Shown here: in pieces, positions 31,293 through 39,579 of the stretch
How positions within the stretch are numbered: position 1 is the stretch's first letter
How the letters are laid out: every line of letters starts with the position of its first letter
Position numbers and translations under genes: made by a program
The notes under the pieces: generated by a model
Database searches by the model: none
What the model saw: only the letters and a program-made list of their open reading frames with translations
What the model was told of the DNA's origin: nothing
Assembly: GCA_024642725.1 (NCBI GenBank)
Contig: JAHEAO010000026.1
Coordinates: forward strand, 1 to 41,200
Length of the DNA stretch: 41,200 nucleotides
Reading direction: 5' to 3'
DNA from: Paracoccaceae bacterium
GTDB lineage: Bacteria > Pseudomonadota > Alphaproteobacteria > Rhodobacterales > Rhodobacteraceae

Positions 31293-33167
31293 ATGATGCC
31301 GACAAGCACAACAAGAACACTCCACCGGCAGCGGATTGCAGTGATTGCAGGCCGCCAGGTCTTGGCATTGCTCGCTGTTTGCATCCTGATGTGGATCGCA
31401 AAGGATCGTATTGCCTCGATAGACTTGGTCGCAGTCAAGATCGCCGTTGAGGGTGTCGGCATCTGGCAATGGGCTGTTGCTGCCGCCGCGACCTACCTTA
31501 GTTTTCTCGCCGTCGGGCATTACGACGCCATCCTGCATGGTTTGCTCGGCACCGGCACGAATGTCTCAGCAGCTCGGCGAAGCGGGATCATCGCGATCGC
31601 GACCTCACAGTTTGCGGGATTTGGAGTGCTGACCGGGGCACTTGTCCGCTGGCGCCTGCTGCCGCATTTGTCGCTTTGGCAAACGACCCGGCTGTCACTT
31701 GCAGTATCGATGTCATTTCTTGCCGGTTGGGCCGTTTTCACCGCGTCGGTCGTCCTACTGGCTCCCGCCTCCGCTACGGGACTCACTGCGGTCGCATTGA
31801 TTGTCACTCTGTGCTCGATCTGTCTTGTCGTTGCATCGCTTTGGCAGCCACCGCTCCTGCCCAAATTGCCGTCCGTCAAGTCCATGCTTTCAATCCTCAC
31901 ATTCGTCGCCATCGACACGTCTCTTGCGGGCTTTGCCCTATGGGTGCTGCTCCCCCCGGGCATGGATGTGGCGCCGTTGTTGCTGTTGCAGGGCTTCCTT
32001 TTGGCGCTCGGCGTCGGGTTGATTGGCGGAACCCCAGGTGGGATTGGTCCGTTCGAAGTGACGCTCCTTGCCGCCCTGCCAATGGTGCCGTCAGACCCAC
32101 TTTTGGGTGCGGTTCTGGCATTCAGGCTGATTTATTACGCCATTCCCGCACTCATCGCTGCGGCCTGCGTGTTGAAAGGCGGCAGGCCAGACAGGCAGGT
32201 CTCAGACAACTGCTATCTGCCTCCAGCCAAAATCGGGATCACGTCTCCTGCCTTGGAAACCGCAATGTGGGAAGCTCCGCTGGCTGAAGCCGTCCTGTTG
32301 CGAAGGGGCGAGATCGGGCTGCTGAAGGCACCGGCGGGATCCTTGTCCATGGCGCTTGATACCGGTCAGTCTCTGGTTCTCTACCGCGAGGCTTTTGCGG
32401 GCCAACATCATCAGACCGACCGGATTGTAGCGGCAAAATCCATAGCCGATGCCCGCGGCTTGTCGCCGATACTTTACAAATGCCTGAACCGCGAAGCAGC
32501 AATCGCTCGCCGGAAGGGTTGGGCAGTTTTTCCCATCTCCCACGAAGCCCTACTTCGGCCCTCGTCCTTCGACGCTGCAGGACCTGGACGCCGCCAGCTT
32601 CGCCGGATGTTGCGCAAGGCGGAGGCCGCAGGGATCACCGTTTTCGCGGCGGGCAACGATCTGCCACTTGCCGAGATGTCGGCGATTTCCGCCGGATGGG
32701 TAACAAGGCACGGGCGGGAAAGAGGGGTCTTCGTCGGTCGGTTTGACCCTGACACACTACACGGCCAAAAGAATTTCCTAGCCTACTCTGGCCGGACGCT
32801 CGTGGCCTTCGCCACTTTCAATGAAGTGGCCGAGGAGTGGTCTCTTGATCTGATGCGCCAGTCTGACGCCGCAGCCAATGGCACGATGCATCTTCTGATC
32901 GTGCGCGCAATTTCCGCAGCTGCCGCCGCCGGAGTGCCAAGACTTTCGCTTGCTGCAGTTCCCCGCCATACCGCCTTTGAAGGCTGGCTTCCGACAAGAT
33001 TTCAGACCCGGTTCAGTTCCGCGACGGGTGCCATCGGCCTTCATCGTTTCAAAGCCAGTTTCGACCCCGTCTGGAAACCGCTTTACGCCGCCGCCCCAAC
33101 ACGCTTTCAGCTATTGCTGGGATTGGTGGAAGTCGCGCGTACCATCAACAGCACGCGGCGTCATTGA
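31293..33167 (+). CDS. MprF-like protein: short flippase region plus DUF2156 (phosphatidylglycerol lysyltransferase-like) domain
   Basis: This 624-residue protein has an N-terminal membrane region of about seven or eight helices (about 18-290), with the flippase-family motif GGTPGGIGPFE near 240. A C-terminal GNAT-like DUF2156 domain (about 310-600) follows, with RRQLRRMLRKAEAAG and WVTRHGRERGVFVGRFD. In MprF/LpiA the C-terminal domain moves an amino acid from tRNA to phosphatidylglycerol and the membrane part flips the product, lowering negative surface charge. The protein is shorter than typical MprF (about 850 residues), mainly in the membrane part. The lipid product may differ (lysyl-, alanyl- or ornithine-type). 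A GGGGGGCG purine tract precedes the ATG. It stands alone between two transcription units. Confidence 0.85.
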   Translation: MMPTSTTRTLHRQRIAVIAGRQVLALLAVCILMWIAKDRIASIDLVAVKIAVEGVGIWQWAVAAAATYLSFLAVGHYDAILHGLLGTGTNVSAARRSGIIAIATSQFAGFGVLTGALVRWRLLPHLSLWQTTRLSLAVSMSFLAGWAVFTASVVLLAPASATGLTAVALIVTLCSICLVVASLWQPPLLPKLPSVKSMLSILTFVAIDTSLAGFALWVLLPPGMDVAPLLLLQGFLLALGVGLIGGTPGGIGPFEVTLLAALPMVPSDPLLGAVLAFRLIYYAIPALIAAACVLKGGRPDRQVSDNCYLPPAKIGITSPALETAMWEAPLAEAVLLRRGEIGLLKAPAGSLSMALDTGQSLVLYREAFAGQHHQTDRIVAAKSIADARGLSPILYKCLNREAAIARRKGWAVFPISHEALLRPSSFDAAGPGRRQLRRMLRKAEAAGITVFAAGNDLPLAEMSAISAGWVTRHGRERGVFVGRFDPDTLHGQKNFLAYSGRTLVAFATFNEVAEEWSLDLMRQSDAAANGTMHLLIVRAISAAAAAGVPRLSLAAVPRHTAFEGWLPTRFQTRFSSATGAIGLHRFKASFDPVWKPLYAAAPTRFQLLLGLVEVARTINSTRRH

Positions 33168-33240
33168 ACCTGCGGCCCAAGGAAATTTTCCGATTGGAGT
33201 TTACGTCACAAGCCATTCCATGGCATCAGCCGCATAACGT

Positions 33241-33262
33241 GGACCTGCAGACCCCAAGGTCC
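33241..33262 (+). promoter_or_regulatory. Hairpin in the leader of bmt
   Basis: GGACCT and AGGTCC form a perfect six-base-pair stem with a ten-base loop, ending 25 bases before the bmt start and close to its AGAGG ribosome-binding site. It may be part of a regulatory leader. I could not match it to a known riboswitch class. Confidence 0.35.
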
Positions 33263-33287
33263 TGCCGCTGTAGCGAGAGGCTTATCG

Positions 33288-34307
33288 ATGACCAATCTTT
33301 TTTCTGACCTGCTGGCCTCCCGCGACTGGCTCCTCGCCGATGGCGCGACCGGAACCACACTTTTCAACATGGGGCTTTCCTCCGGTGACGCCCCGGAGCT
33401 TTGGAATGTCGAACACCCGGATCGGATCGCAACACTTTACAAAGGGGCCGTCGATGCAGGAAGCGACTTGTTCCTGACCAACACATTCGGCGGCAACGCG
33501 TCCCGGCTTAAGCTCCACGGAGCCGAGAACCGGGTTCATGAGCTCAACCGAATCTCAGCAGAAATCGGCCGCGAAGTTGCCGATGCATCCGGGCGCAAGG
33601 TCGCTGTCGCAGGATCGATGGGCCCGACCGGTGAGATCATGGAGCCAATGGGCGCACTGACCTATGAGCGTGCCGTTGAGATGTTTCACGAACAGGCTGA
33701 AGGGCTGAAATCCGGTGGAGTCGACGTGCTATGGGTCGAAACCATTTCTGCAGCCGAGGAATACAAGGCCGCCGGCGAAGCTGCAAGGCTTGCAGGCATG
33801 CCATGGTGCGGAACGATGAGTTTCGACACAGCCGGTCGAACCATGATGGGCCTCACCTCCGCTGACATGGCAACGATGGTGGAAAAGCTGAGCCATCCGC
33901 CGCTTGCATTTGGTGCGAACTGCGGAGTCGGCGCATCTGACCTCTTGCGTACCGTTCTTGGTTTCGTCGCTCAGGGGACCGAACGCCCGATCATTGCAAA
34001 GGGCAACGCGGGTATCCCCAAGTATGTCGACGGTCACATTCACTACGACGGAACCCCTGAACTCATGGCGGATTACGCGGTATTGGCACGCGATTGCGGC
34101 GCCCGTATCATCGGTGGCTGCTGTGGAACCACGGCCGAACATCTGCGCCATATGCACGAAGGACTTGTCACGCGCCCGACCGGCCCCCGCCCTTCTCTCG
34201 ACCAGATCACCAAGGCGCTGGGCGGGTTTTCCTCGGCCGGAGACGGCACCGGTGACGATGTACAACCCGCCCGCCCTGAACGTGGCCGCAGACGTCGACG
34301 CGACTGA
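33288..34307 (+). CDS. bmt: Homocysteine S-methyltransferase (Bmt/BHMT-like), homocysteine-binding part of a split methionine synthase
   Basis: This 339-residue TIM-barrel protein of the homocysteine S-methyltransferase family begins with DGATGTTLFNMGL. The zinc-binding cysteines are in GANCGVGASD (C212) and GGCCGTTAEH (C278, C279). It is usually annotated betaine-homocysteine methyltransferase. In Phaeobacter inhibens the equivalent gene, separated by one gene from a cobalamin-binding protein, was identified by fitness data as the homocysteine part of a split MetH; the same layout occurs here. The C-terminal tail is basic (RGRRRRRD). The methyl donor is therefore probably methylcobalamin on the protein encoded at 35587. 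Betaine use remains possible. Confidence 0.88.
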   Translation: MTNLFSDLLASRDWLLADGATGTTLFNMGLSSGDAPELWNVEHPDRIATLYKGAVDAGSDLFLTNTFGGNASRLKLHGAENRVHELNRISAEIGREVADASGRKVAVAGSMGPTGEIMEPMGALTYERAVEMFHEQAEGLKSGGVDVLWVETISAAEEYKAAGEAARLAGMPWCGTMSFDTAGRTMMGLTSADMATMVEKLSHPPLAFGANCGVGASDLLRTVLGFVAQGTERPIIAKGNAGIPKYVDGHIHYDGTPELMADYAVLARDCGARIIGGCCGTTAEHLRHMHEGLVTRPTGPRPSLDQITKALGGFSSAGDGTGDDVQPARPERGRRRRRD

Positions 34308-34317
34308 AAACCGCCAA

Positions 34318-35415
34318 TCAGAACAGCGAAAGCTGCCGCCCCCTGCCCGGCACAGAAAAGAGATCCCAGCGAAGCCGGGGCAGTTCATTGACCAACCCGA
34401 ACCGGGCCGAAGCGACATCGTACCTTCGAGCGATGAGGGCCGCGTAATGTCCTTCGCCTTTCATCCTCTTGCCCCAGTCTGGTGAATAGTCCTTCCCGCC
34501 GTGCATCTCCCGAACCCGGGCCATGACGCGTCTGCCGCGATCGGGAAAGTGAGACTCCAGCCAATCCGCAAAGAGCGGCGCGACCTCAAGCGGTAGTCGC
34601 AACATGATCCAACTGGCGGCAATTGCGCCGTGGTCACGTGCAGCAGCAAGAATCGCCTCGAGTTCCGGGTCGGTCAGCGCTGGAATGACGGGTGCGACCG
34701 ACACACGTACTTTGCACCCCGCTTCGGACAGTCGGCGGACAGTCTCCAGTCTCCGGGCCGGCGATGGCGCGCGCGGTTCCATCAACCTGCTCAAGACCGG
34801 ATCAAGTGTCGTGATCGAGACCCCGATATGCGCCAATCCCGCCGCCGCCATCCGTCCCAGGATATCGGCGTCGCGTTCGATCAGCGTGCCCTTGGTCAGG
34901 ACCGTGACCGGGTGATTGAATTCTTCCAGCACCTCAAGAACCTGCCGCATCACGCGGTGGCGCGCCTCGATCGGCTGGTAGGGATCGGTATTTGTACCGA
35001 TGGCGATGGGGCGCGGTTCATAGCGCTCGGCCGATAGCTCCTTGCGCAGTACCTTCGCTGCATCGGGCCGGGCAATCAGACGGGTTTCGAAATCCAGCCC
35101 CGGCGACAGCCCCAGATAGGCATGCGTCGGACGGGCGAAACAATAGATGCAACCATGTTCGCAGCCCCTGTAGGGATTGATCGAACGGTCAAATGGAACG
35201 TCTGGCGAGGAATTTCTTGTTATGACGCTGCGCGGCCGTTCGATATTGACTTCGGTTCGCACAAGCGACGGGTCTTCTTCGATGTCCCAACCGTCATGCG
35301 CGACAACGCGGCGCGTGGGTTCGTACCGGCCGGAGTTGTTGGACCCTGCGGCTCTGGCTCGCAAGCGTTGACTTGGCCGTAAGGTCGATTCGGGATCCTG
35401 CATGGCATGAGACAT
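34318..35415 (-). CDS. PA0069 family radical SAM protein
   Basis: This radical SAM enzyme of about 365 residues has the [4Fe-4S] motif visible as RGCEHGCIYCFARP (CxxxCxxC), close relatives of which are called SplB-like or PA0069-type. A TIM-barrel core with GTNTDPYQPIE and LTKGTLIERD follows. The C-terminus is WDLFSVPGRGRQLSLF. Its substrate is unknown. It is convergent with bmt (ten-base gap) and divergent from the cobalamin-binding gene, so it interrupts the split-methionine-synthase pair. The start is uncertain: ATGs at 35433, 35415 and 35403 are in frame and none has a clear Shine-Dalgarno. Confidence 0.87.
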   Translation of the reverse strand: MSHAMQDPESTLRPSQRLRARAAGSNNSGRYEPTRRVVAHDGWDIEEDPSLVRTEVNIERPRSVITRNSSPDVPFDRSINPYRGCEHGCIYCFARPTHAYLGLSPGLDFETRLIARPDAAKVLRKELSAERYEPRPIAIGTNTDPYQPIEARHRVMRQVLEVLEEFNHPVTVLTKGTLIERDADILGRMAAAGLAHIGVSITTLDPVLSRLMEPRAPSPARRLETVRRLSEAGCKVRVSVAPVIPALTDPELEAILAAARDHGAIAASWIMLRLPLEVAPLFADWLESHFPDRGRRVMARVREMHGGKDYSPDWGKRMKGEGHYAALIARRYDVASARFGLVNELPRLRWDLFSVPGRGRQLSLF

Positions 35416-35586
35416 AGAACATAAAGGGAACATTCCGCAAGCGCGGCGCTTGCTTGGTTCGGGGCGCATCTGTGCCTAGGTCGGTTGCAGAGCGGCCAAT
35501 GTCGCAATCCGCCAAGTGGTTTGTTCACATTCCCCTCATTTAAGGACAATATTGTCGCGCCCAAGCGCCCGGGACGGAGAAGTGGA

Positions 35587-36291
35587 ATGGCAGACGAAGA
35601 CGACGAGATCATCCTGAGCGAACTGGATGACGATGAGCTTGTGCTTCAGATGCACGACGATCTCTACGACGGCCTGAAGGAAGAGATCGAAGAGGGCGTG
35701 CGTATCCTTCTTGAGCGTGGTTGGGAACCGTATGATGTTTTGACCAAGGCACTGGTTGCGGGCATGACAATCGTCGGCGCGGACTTCCGCGATGGCATTC
35801 TCTTCGTTCCCGAAGTGCTGCTTGCCGCCAACGCGATGAAGGGCGGCATGGCCATCCTGAAACCACTGCTGGCCGAAACAGGTGCCCCCAAGGTCGGCAA
35901 GATGGTAATCGGAACCGTCAAGGGCGACATTCATGACATCGGCAAGAACCTTGTCGGCATGATGATGGAAGGCGCCGGTTTCGAGGTCGTCGATCTAGGC
36001 ATCAACAACGCGGTTGAGAAATACATTGACGCCCTTAAGACGGAAGATGCAGATATCCTTGGCATGTCCGCGCTGCTGACAACAACGATGCCCTACATGA
36101 AAGTCGTTATCGACACGATGGTTCAGATGGGAATTCGCGATGACTATATCATTCTCGTGGGCGGCGCCCCGTTGAATGAAGAATTCGGCAGGGCCATTGG
36201 CGCGGATGCCTACTGCCGCGACGCTGCCGTGGCGGTCGAGACGGCAAAAACCTTCATGGGACGCAAACATAACCAGATGTCTGGAAACTGA
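35587..36291 (+). CDS. Cobalamin-binding protein (MtbC/MetH B12-domain type), part of a split methionine synthase
   Basis: This 234-residue corrinoid protein has a helical cap domain (about 25-95) and a Rossmann-like B12 domain (about 100-225). The base-off/His-on motif DIHDIG with the cobalt-ligand His116 is present, followed by GVHxxG-type downstream features LGMSALLTTTMPYMK and LVGGAPLNEEFG. These match the B12 module of MetH and methylamine corrinoid proteins. With bmt nearby, the best reading is the methyl carrier of a split methionine synthase, as described in P. inhibens. The folate-binding and reactivation parts are not in this window. The start at 35587 has GGAGAAG upstream. A perfect terminator follows. 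Confidence 0.9.
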   Translation: MADEDDEIILSELDDDELVLQMHDDLYDGLKEEIEEGVRILLERGWEPYDVLTKALVAGMTIVGADFRDGILFVPEVLLAANAMKGGMAILKPLLAETGAPKVGKMVIGTVKGDIHDIGKNLVGMMMEGAGFEVVDLGINNAVEKYIDALKTEDADILGMSALLTTTMPYMKVVIDTMVQMGIRDDYIILVGGAPLNEEFGRAIGADAYCRDAAVAVETAKTFMGRKHNQMSGN

Positions 36292-36322
36292 TCGGCCCAG
36301 GCCAGCTATCTTAACGCTTAAG

Positions 36323-36354
36323 GGCCCGATCCCATCCATCGGGCCTTTTCTTTT
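36323..36354 (+). terminator. Rho-independent terminator after the B12-binding gene
   Basis: A perfect eight-base-pair stem GGCCCGAT/ATCGGGCC with a seven-base loop is followed immediately by TTTTCTTTT. Confidence 0.93.
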
Positions 36355-36393
36355 GCCGGAACTCCACCCACATTGCTGGAATTGGAGGATATG

Positions 36394-36600
36394 ATGCCAA
36401 TCGAAAAAATGGGTCTCACACTTGTCATCGTCGTCAGTGCGGCGGCAGCGACACTCTGGATTGCTTCGCTCGTCGCCCCGTCACTGCAGGCAACCGGAAA
36501 CGGCTGGCCGATCATCGTGCCAGCGATGATGATCGGATATGTCGCCTGGCGGCTAATCGGTGAACGGATCGGCAAGACCCGCGATGACCGTCTTGAGTAG
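36394..36600 (+). CDS. Small membrane protein, hypothetical
   Basis: This 68-residue protein has two hydrophobic helices (about 6-26 and 36-52) and a charged C-terminus RLIGERIGKTRDDRLE. The start at 36394 is preferred because GGAGG lies exactly five bases upstream; an ATG three bases earlier is also possible. It sits between the B12-protein terminator and a DUF1638 gene. No family was recognised and no function can be given. Confidence 0.65.
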   Translation: MPIEKMGLTLVIVVSAAAATLWIASLVAPSLQATGNGWPIIVPAMMIGYVAWRLIGERIGKTRDDRLE

Positions 36601-36623
36601 CCCCGGCAAACAAGCCTCGACGT

Positions 36624-36653
36624 CCAGCACGGCTGGGACCGACTTCGGTCGGT
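36624..36653 (+). promoter_or_regulatory. Two tandem hairpins, the second with a UUCG tetraloop
   Basis: CCAGC-ACG-GCTGG (36624-36636) is followed one base later by ACCGAC-TTCG-GTCGGT (36638-36653), a very stable C(UUCG)G loop. There is no T-run. They lie in the 81-base gap before the DUF1638 gene, ending 28 bases before its start. Confidence 0.55.
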
Positions 36654-36681
36654 TGGAACAGGTAAGAACAGCTCATCCGTC

Positions 36682-37314
36682 ATGAAACTTGATGACGACC
36701 AACTGACCGAAGAAGGTGCCGAGATAACAGCCGGCGGGCGGATTCTACTGTTGGCCTGCGGTGCCCTGGCCCATGAAATCCTAGCCGTCAAGAAGGCGAA
36801 CGGCTGGGATCACATGGACCTCACATGTCTGCCCGCCAAGTTGCATCTATATCCAGACCGCATCCCGAATGCCGTGGCCGAGGCGGTTGAAAAGCACCGC
36901 CAAGACTATAGTGATATCTTTGTCGTTTATGCCGACTGTGGAACCGGTGGGTTGCTGCAGGCAAAATGCGCCGAACTCGGAGTCGGAATGGTCGAAGGCC
37001 CGCACTGCTATTCCTTCTTCGAAGGCAACGAGGCCTTCGCCGCCCATCCCGATGAAATCACGGCCTTTTACCTGACCGATTTCCTGGTGAAACAGTTCGA
37101 TGCCTTCGTCTGGAAACCGATGGGGTTGGACCGGCATCCGGAGCTTAGGGATATGTATTTTGGCAACTATACAAAGCTCGTCTATCAGGCTCAGACCGAC
37201 AATCCGCTGCTCGATGCCAAAGCGGAAGACTGCGCGCGTCGCCTTGGACTTGACTACGAGCGCCGCTTCACCGGTTACGGTGATCTGGCGACCACGATGG
37301 CACGGCTGCGCTAG
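36682..37314 (+). CDS. DUF1638 domain protein
   Basis: This 210-residue soluble protein of DUF1638 includes ILLLACGALAHEI, a cysteine-bearing DLTCLPAKLHLYPDRI and a second one in YADCGTGG. An aromatic-rich GPHCYSFFEGNEAF follows, with four conserved-looking cysteines/histidines in all. The family is frequently found beside corrinoid methyltransferase genes, which fits its place after a B12-binding protein here. The function is unknown. A role in maturation or methyl transfer around the split methionine synthase is an inference. Its stop codon shares the palindrome CTAG with that of sufE on the other strand. No clear Shine-Dalgarno precedes the ATG. Confidence 0.83.
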   Translation: MKLDDDQLTEEGAEITAGGRILLLACGALAHEILAVKKANGWDHMDLTCLPAKLHLYPDRIPNAVAEAVEKHRQDYSDIFVVYADCGTGGLLQAKCAELGVGMVEGPHCYSFFEGNEAFAAHPDEITAFYLTDFLVKQFDAFVWKPMGLDRHPELRDMYFGNYTKLVYQAQTDNPLLDAKAEDCARRLGLDYERRFTGYGDLATTMARLR

Positions 37315-37739
37315 GTCTCGGTCGCCTTGGCCGCAATTGCCCGAATCCTCTGGACCATCGATCGCAGACCATTTGATCGTTGCGCCGACAGGTGGTCATT
37401 CAGGCCGAGGCGGGCAAGTTCCCTAGCGGCGTCGACCTTGAGAACGTCAGTCACCGTCAGCCCGGAATAAAGTGCGTGCAGAATTGCCACCAGTCCACGC
37501 ACGATCATCGCGTCGCTATCACCCTTGAACGAGAACACCGCATCGGGCCCCTGCCCTTCGATCATCGGCGCAATCCAGACCTGGCTTGCGCAACCTTCGA
37601 CTTTTGTTGCGGGAACCCGCAGGGCGTTCTCAAGCTCGGGCATGGACCTGCCCAATTCGATGACATGGCGATAGCGGTCTTCCCAGTCATCCAGAAATTC
37701 GAAGGTTTCGGCGATGTCTTCAAATGCTTCCGTGGCCAT
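37311..37739 (-). CDS. sufE: SufE family sulfur acceptor protein
   Basis: This 142-residue protein accepts persulfide from the SufS cysteine desulfurase and passes it to the Suf Fe-S scaffold. The acceptor cysteine is in VEGCASQVW near residue 50, and the family core FEFLDDWEDRYRHVIELGR is near the N-terminus. It stands apart from other suf genes in this window. It converges on the DUF1638 gene with overlapping stop codons. Confidence 0.94.
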   Translation of the reverse strand: MATEAFEDIAETFEFLDDWEDRYRHVIELGRSMPELENALRVPATKVEGCASQVWIAPMIEGQGPDAVFSFKGDSDAMIVRGLVAILHALYSGLTVTDVLKVDAARELARLGLNDHLSAQRSNGLRSMVQRIRAIAAKATET

Positions 37740-37862
37740 CAGGTGCTCCGCGTTGTTCCTCCTGACCTAAGCCCGCACTTGCGAAAGGTCCAGAGCTATG
37801 CCTTTTCAAGCGATCCGGTTTGGGTTACCCAATTGGAAGCCGGTGAAAAAAGGGGAGCGACG

Positions 37863-38330
37863 GTGCGGATACTGATCATGTTTGGCCTGTTGCTGTCACT
37901 CGCTGCATGCTCGGGGGATGGCGTCGGCTCTGCAAGCGGCCTTAACCCGTTCAACTGGTACAATGGTGGAACTCCGGAAACCTTGACGCCGAAAGGCGGC
38001 TACGTAACCGCGGCAAATGATTATCGCCCGCTCGCCGATCAACTGACGGACCTTTCCGTCGAACGGACCGCGTCGGGACTCGTGATCACTGCGACCGCCC
38101 TAATGCCAACCCAGGGCTGGTATTTTGCCGAACTCCTGCGCGTCAATGAAGACAACGCCACCGAAGCGATCTACGAGTTCCACGTATTGGACCCTTACGG
38201 CACAACCCGCGTTTCAACTCCCCGATCACGCGAAATTACGGCCGGCGCGTTTCTGAGTACGGACGAGGCGGCCGGCATCAGAACCATTCGCGTCGTTGCC
38301 GCACGCAACAGCCTGACAAAGAACCGCTAA
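37863..38330 (+). CDS. Putative lipoprotein
   Basis: This 155-residue exported protein has a short basic start, a hydrophobic stretch and a lipobox LAAC (cleavage before Cys near 16-17), followed by SGDGVGSASG. It is likely anchored in the outer or inner membrane. The remaining domain is mostly beta-type (LTDLSVERTASGLVITATALMP, then YEFHVLDPYGTTRVSTPRSREITAG). The start is the GTG at 37863, with GGGGAG at the right distance; an ATG at 37878 is possible. The frame is open further upstream, but that part overlaps sufE in antisense and is not coding. No family recognised. Confidence 0.8.
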   Translation: MRILIMFGLLLSLAACSGDGVGSASGLNPFNWYNGGTPETLTPKGGYVTAANDYRPLADQLTDLSVERTASGLVITATALMPTQGWYFAELLRVNEDNATEAIYEFHVLDPYGTTRVSTPRSREITAGAFLSTDEAAGIRTIRVVAARNSLTKNR

Positions 38331-38342
38331 ATCCGTAAAAGC

Positions 38343-39500
38343 TCAGAGCGCAAAGACATCCACCGAATTTCCGCGCGCCACGAGACCGATTTTGCCCTCG
38401 CAAAGGCGCAGCGCGTCTTCCCCGAAAACTTCGCGCCGCCAGCCCGAGAGCGCCTGCAGATCCCGCATGCCCGCTGCAATGGCATCCAGATCAGCGGCAG
38501 ATGCGATCAATTTCTGCGCGACTCCCGCATTTTCTGACTTAGCCTTCAGCAGAACCCGAAGCAGATCTGCAAGGGCCGGATTCACCTGCAGCTTGTCATT
38601 TACCGCGCTGGGCTTGGGATGGTCAGCGGGTGGACAGGCTAGCCCGGCTTTCACGGCCTCGAGGATGCCGTCGGCAATTTCGCCTTTGCGCGCCTCGCGC
38701 AGCAATAGTCTCGACCGACCGAGGTCCTGCAAGTTGGCCGGCTTCGTCGATGCCAGCTCCAATAAAGCGTCATCCTTGTAAACGCGCGTGCGCGGCACGT
38801 TGTGACTTCTGGCGTAGTCCTCTCTGAAGCGGGCCAGTTCGCGAACTAGCGCGAGGAACTTCCCCGAATTGGTGCGCGTCTTCACCCGTTCCCAAGCAAC
38901 CTCAGGATGGACCACGTAAGTATCCGGGTTGGTCAGGATCTGGAGTTCTTCCTCGACCCACTTCTTGCGACCAGACTTCTCGATCTGTTTGGCCAGATGT
39001 GTATAGATCGTGCGCAAATGCGTAACATCGGCCAGTGCATAACTCATCTGGGCGTCACTCAGCGGCCGACGCGACCAGTCGGTAAAGCGAGAGGTCTTGT
39101 CAAGCGACTGCTTGGCGATCTTGCGCACCAGCGTTTCATAGCCGACCTGCTCTCCGAAGCCGCAAACCATCGCTGCAACCTGCGTATCGAACAAGGGTTG
39201 CGGGATCACGCCACCTTCGACAAAGAAAATCTCAAGATCCTGCCGGGCAGCATGAAACACCTTCACGACAGACGTGTCGCCCAAAAGTTCATAAAGCGGT
39301 TTCAGCGAAAGGCCGTCGACAAGAGGATCTACCACAACGGCGTCTTCGGGACGATCACCCGGCACGGCCAACTGAACCAGACAGAGCTTGGAATAATACG
39401 TCCGCTCGCGCAGGAATTCCGTGTCGACGGTAACAAATGGATGGTTTCGCGCATTCTGGCAGAACTCGGCCAGAGCCTCGGTCGTTTTTATCGTGATCAT
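38343..39500 (-). CDS. rnd: Ribonuclease D
   Basis: This 385-residue 3'-5' exoribonuclease trims tRNA precursors. The DEDD-type exonuclease domain has VDTEFLRERTYYSKL (D26, E28), FHAARQDLEIFF and YALADVTHL, followed by one or two HRDC domains (about 205-370). The start at 39500 is the family-like one (MITIKTTEALAEFC); the frame extends to 39662 but would overlap purN. It lies 79 bases after purN on the same strand and converges with the lipoprotein gene. Confidence 0.95.
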   Translation of the reverse strand: MITIKTTEALAEFCQNARNHPFVTVDTEFLRERTYYSKLCLVQLAVPGDRPEDAVVVDPLVDGLSLKPLYELLGDTSVVKVFHAARQDLEIFFVEGGVIPQPLFDTQVAAMVCGFGEQVGYETLVRKIAKQSLDKTSRFTDWSRRPLSDAQMSYALADVTHLRTIYTHLAKQIEKSGRKKWVEEELQILTNPDTYVVHPEVAWERVKTRTNSGKFLALVRELARFREDYARSHNVPRTRVYKDDALLELASTKPANLQDLGRSRLLLREARKGEIADGILEAVKAGLACPPADHPKPSAVNDKLQVNPALADLLRVLLKAKSENAGVAQKLIASAADLDAIAAGMRDLQALSGWRREVFGEDALRLCEGKIGLVARGNSVDVFAL

Positions 39501-39579
39501 GTCGTCCGTTTCGTTTTTCTTTTTTCTTGGCCGCCCCGACCCGCCAACAGATAGGCAACTCGGACGCAAATGGAAAGTG

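Noticed and set aside
33168-33260. SAM/SAH-type riboswitch before bmt (GTCACAA and nearby pairs)
   Set aside because: Only a short string resembles the class. The second half of the pseudoknot with its ribosome-binding tail is not present, so it is not called as a riboswitch.
37380-37862. N-terminal extension of the lipoprotein frame across sufE
   Set aside because: It is antisense to sufE. A GTG with GGGGAG and a proper lipobox signal peptide marks the real start at 37863.
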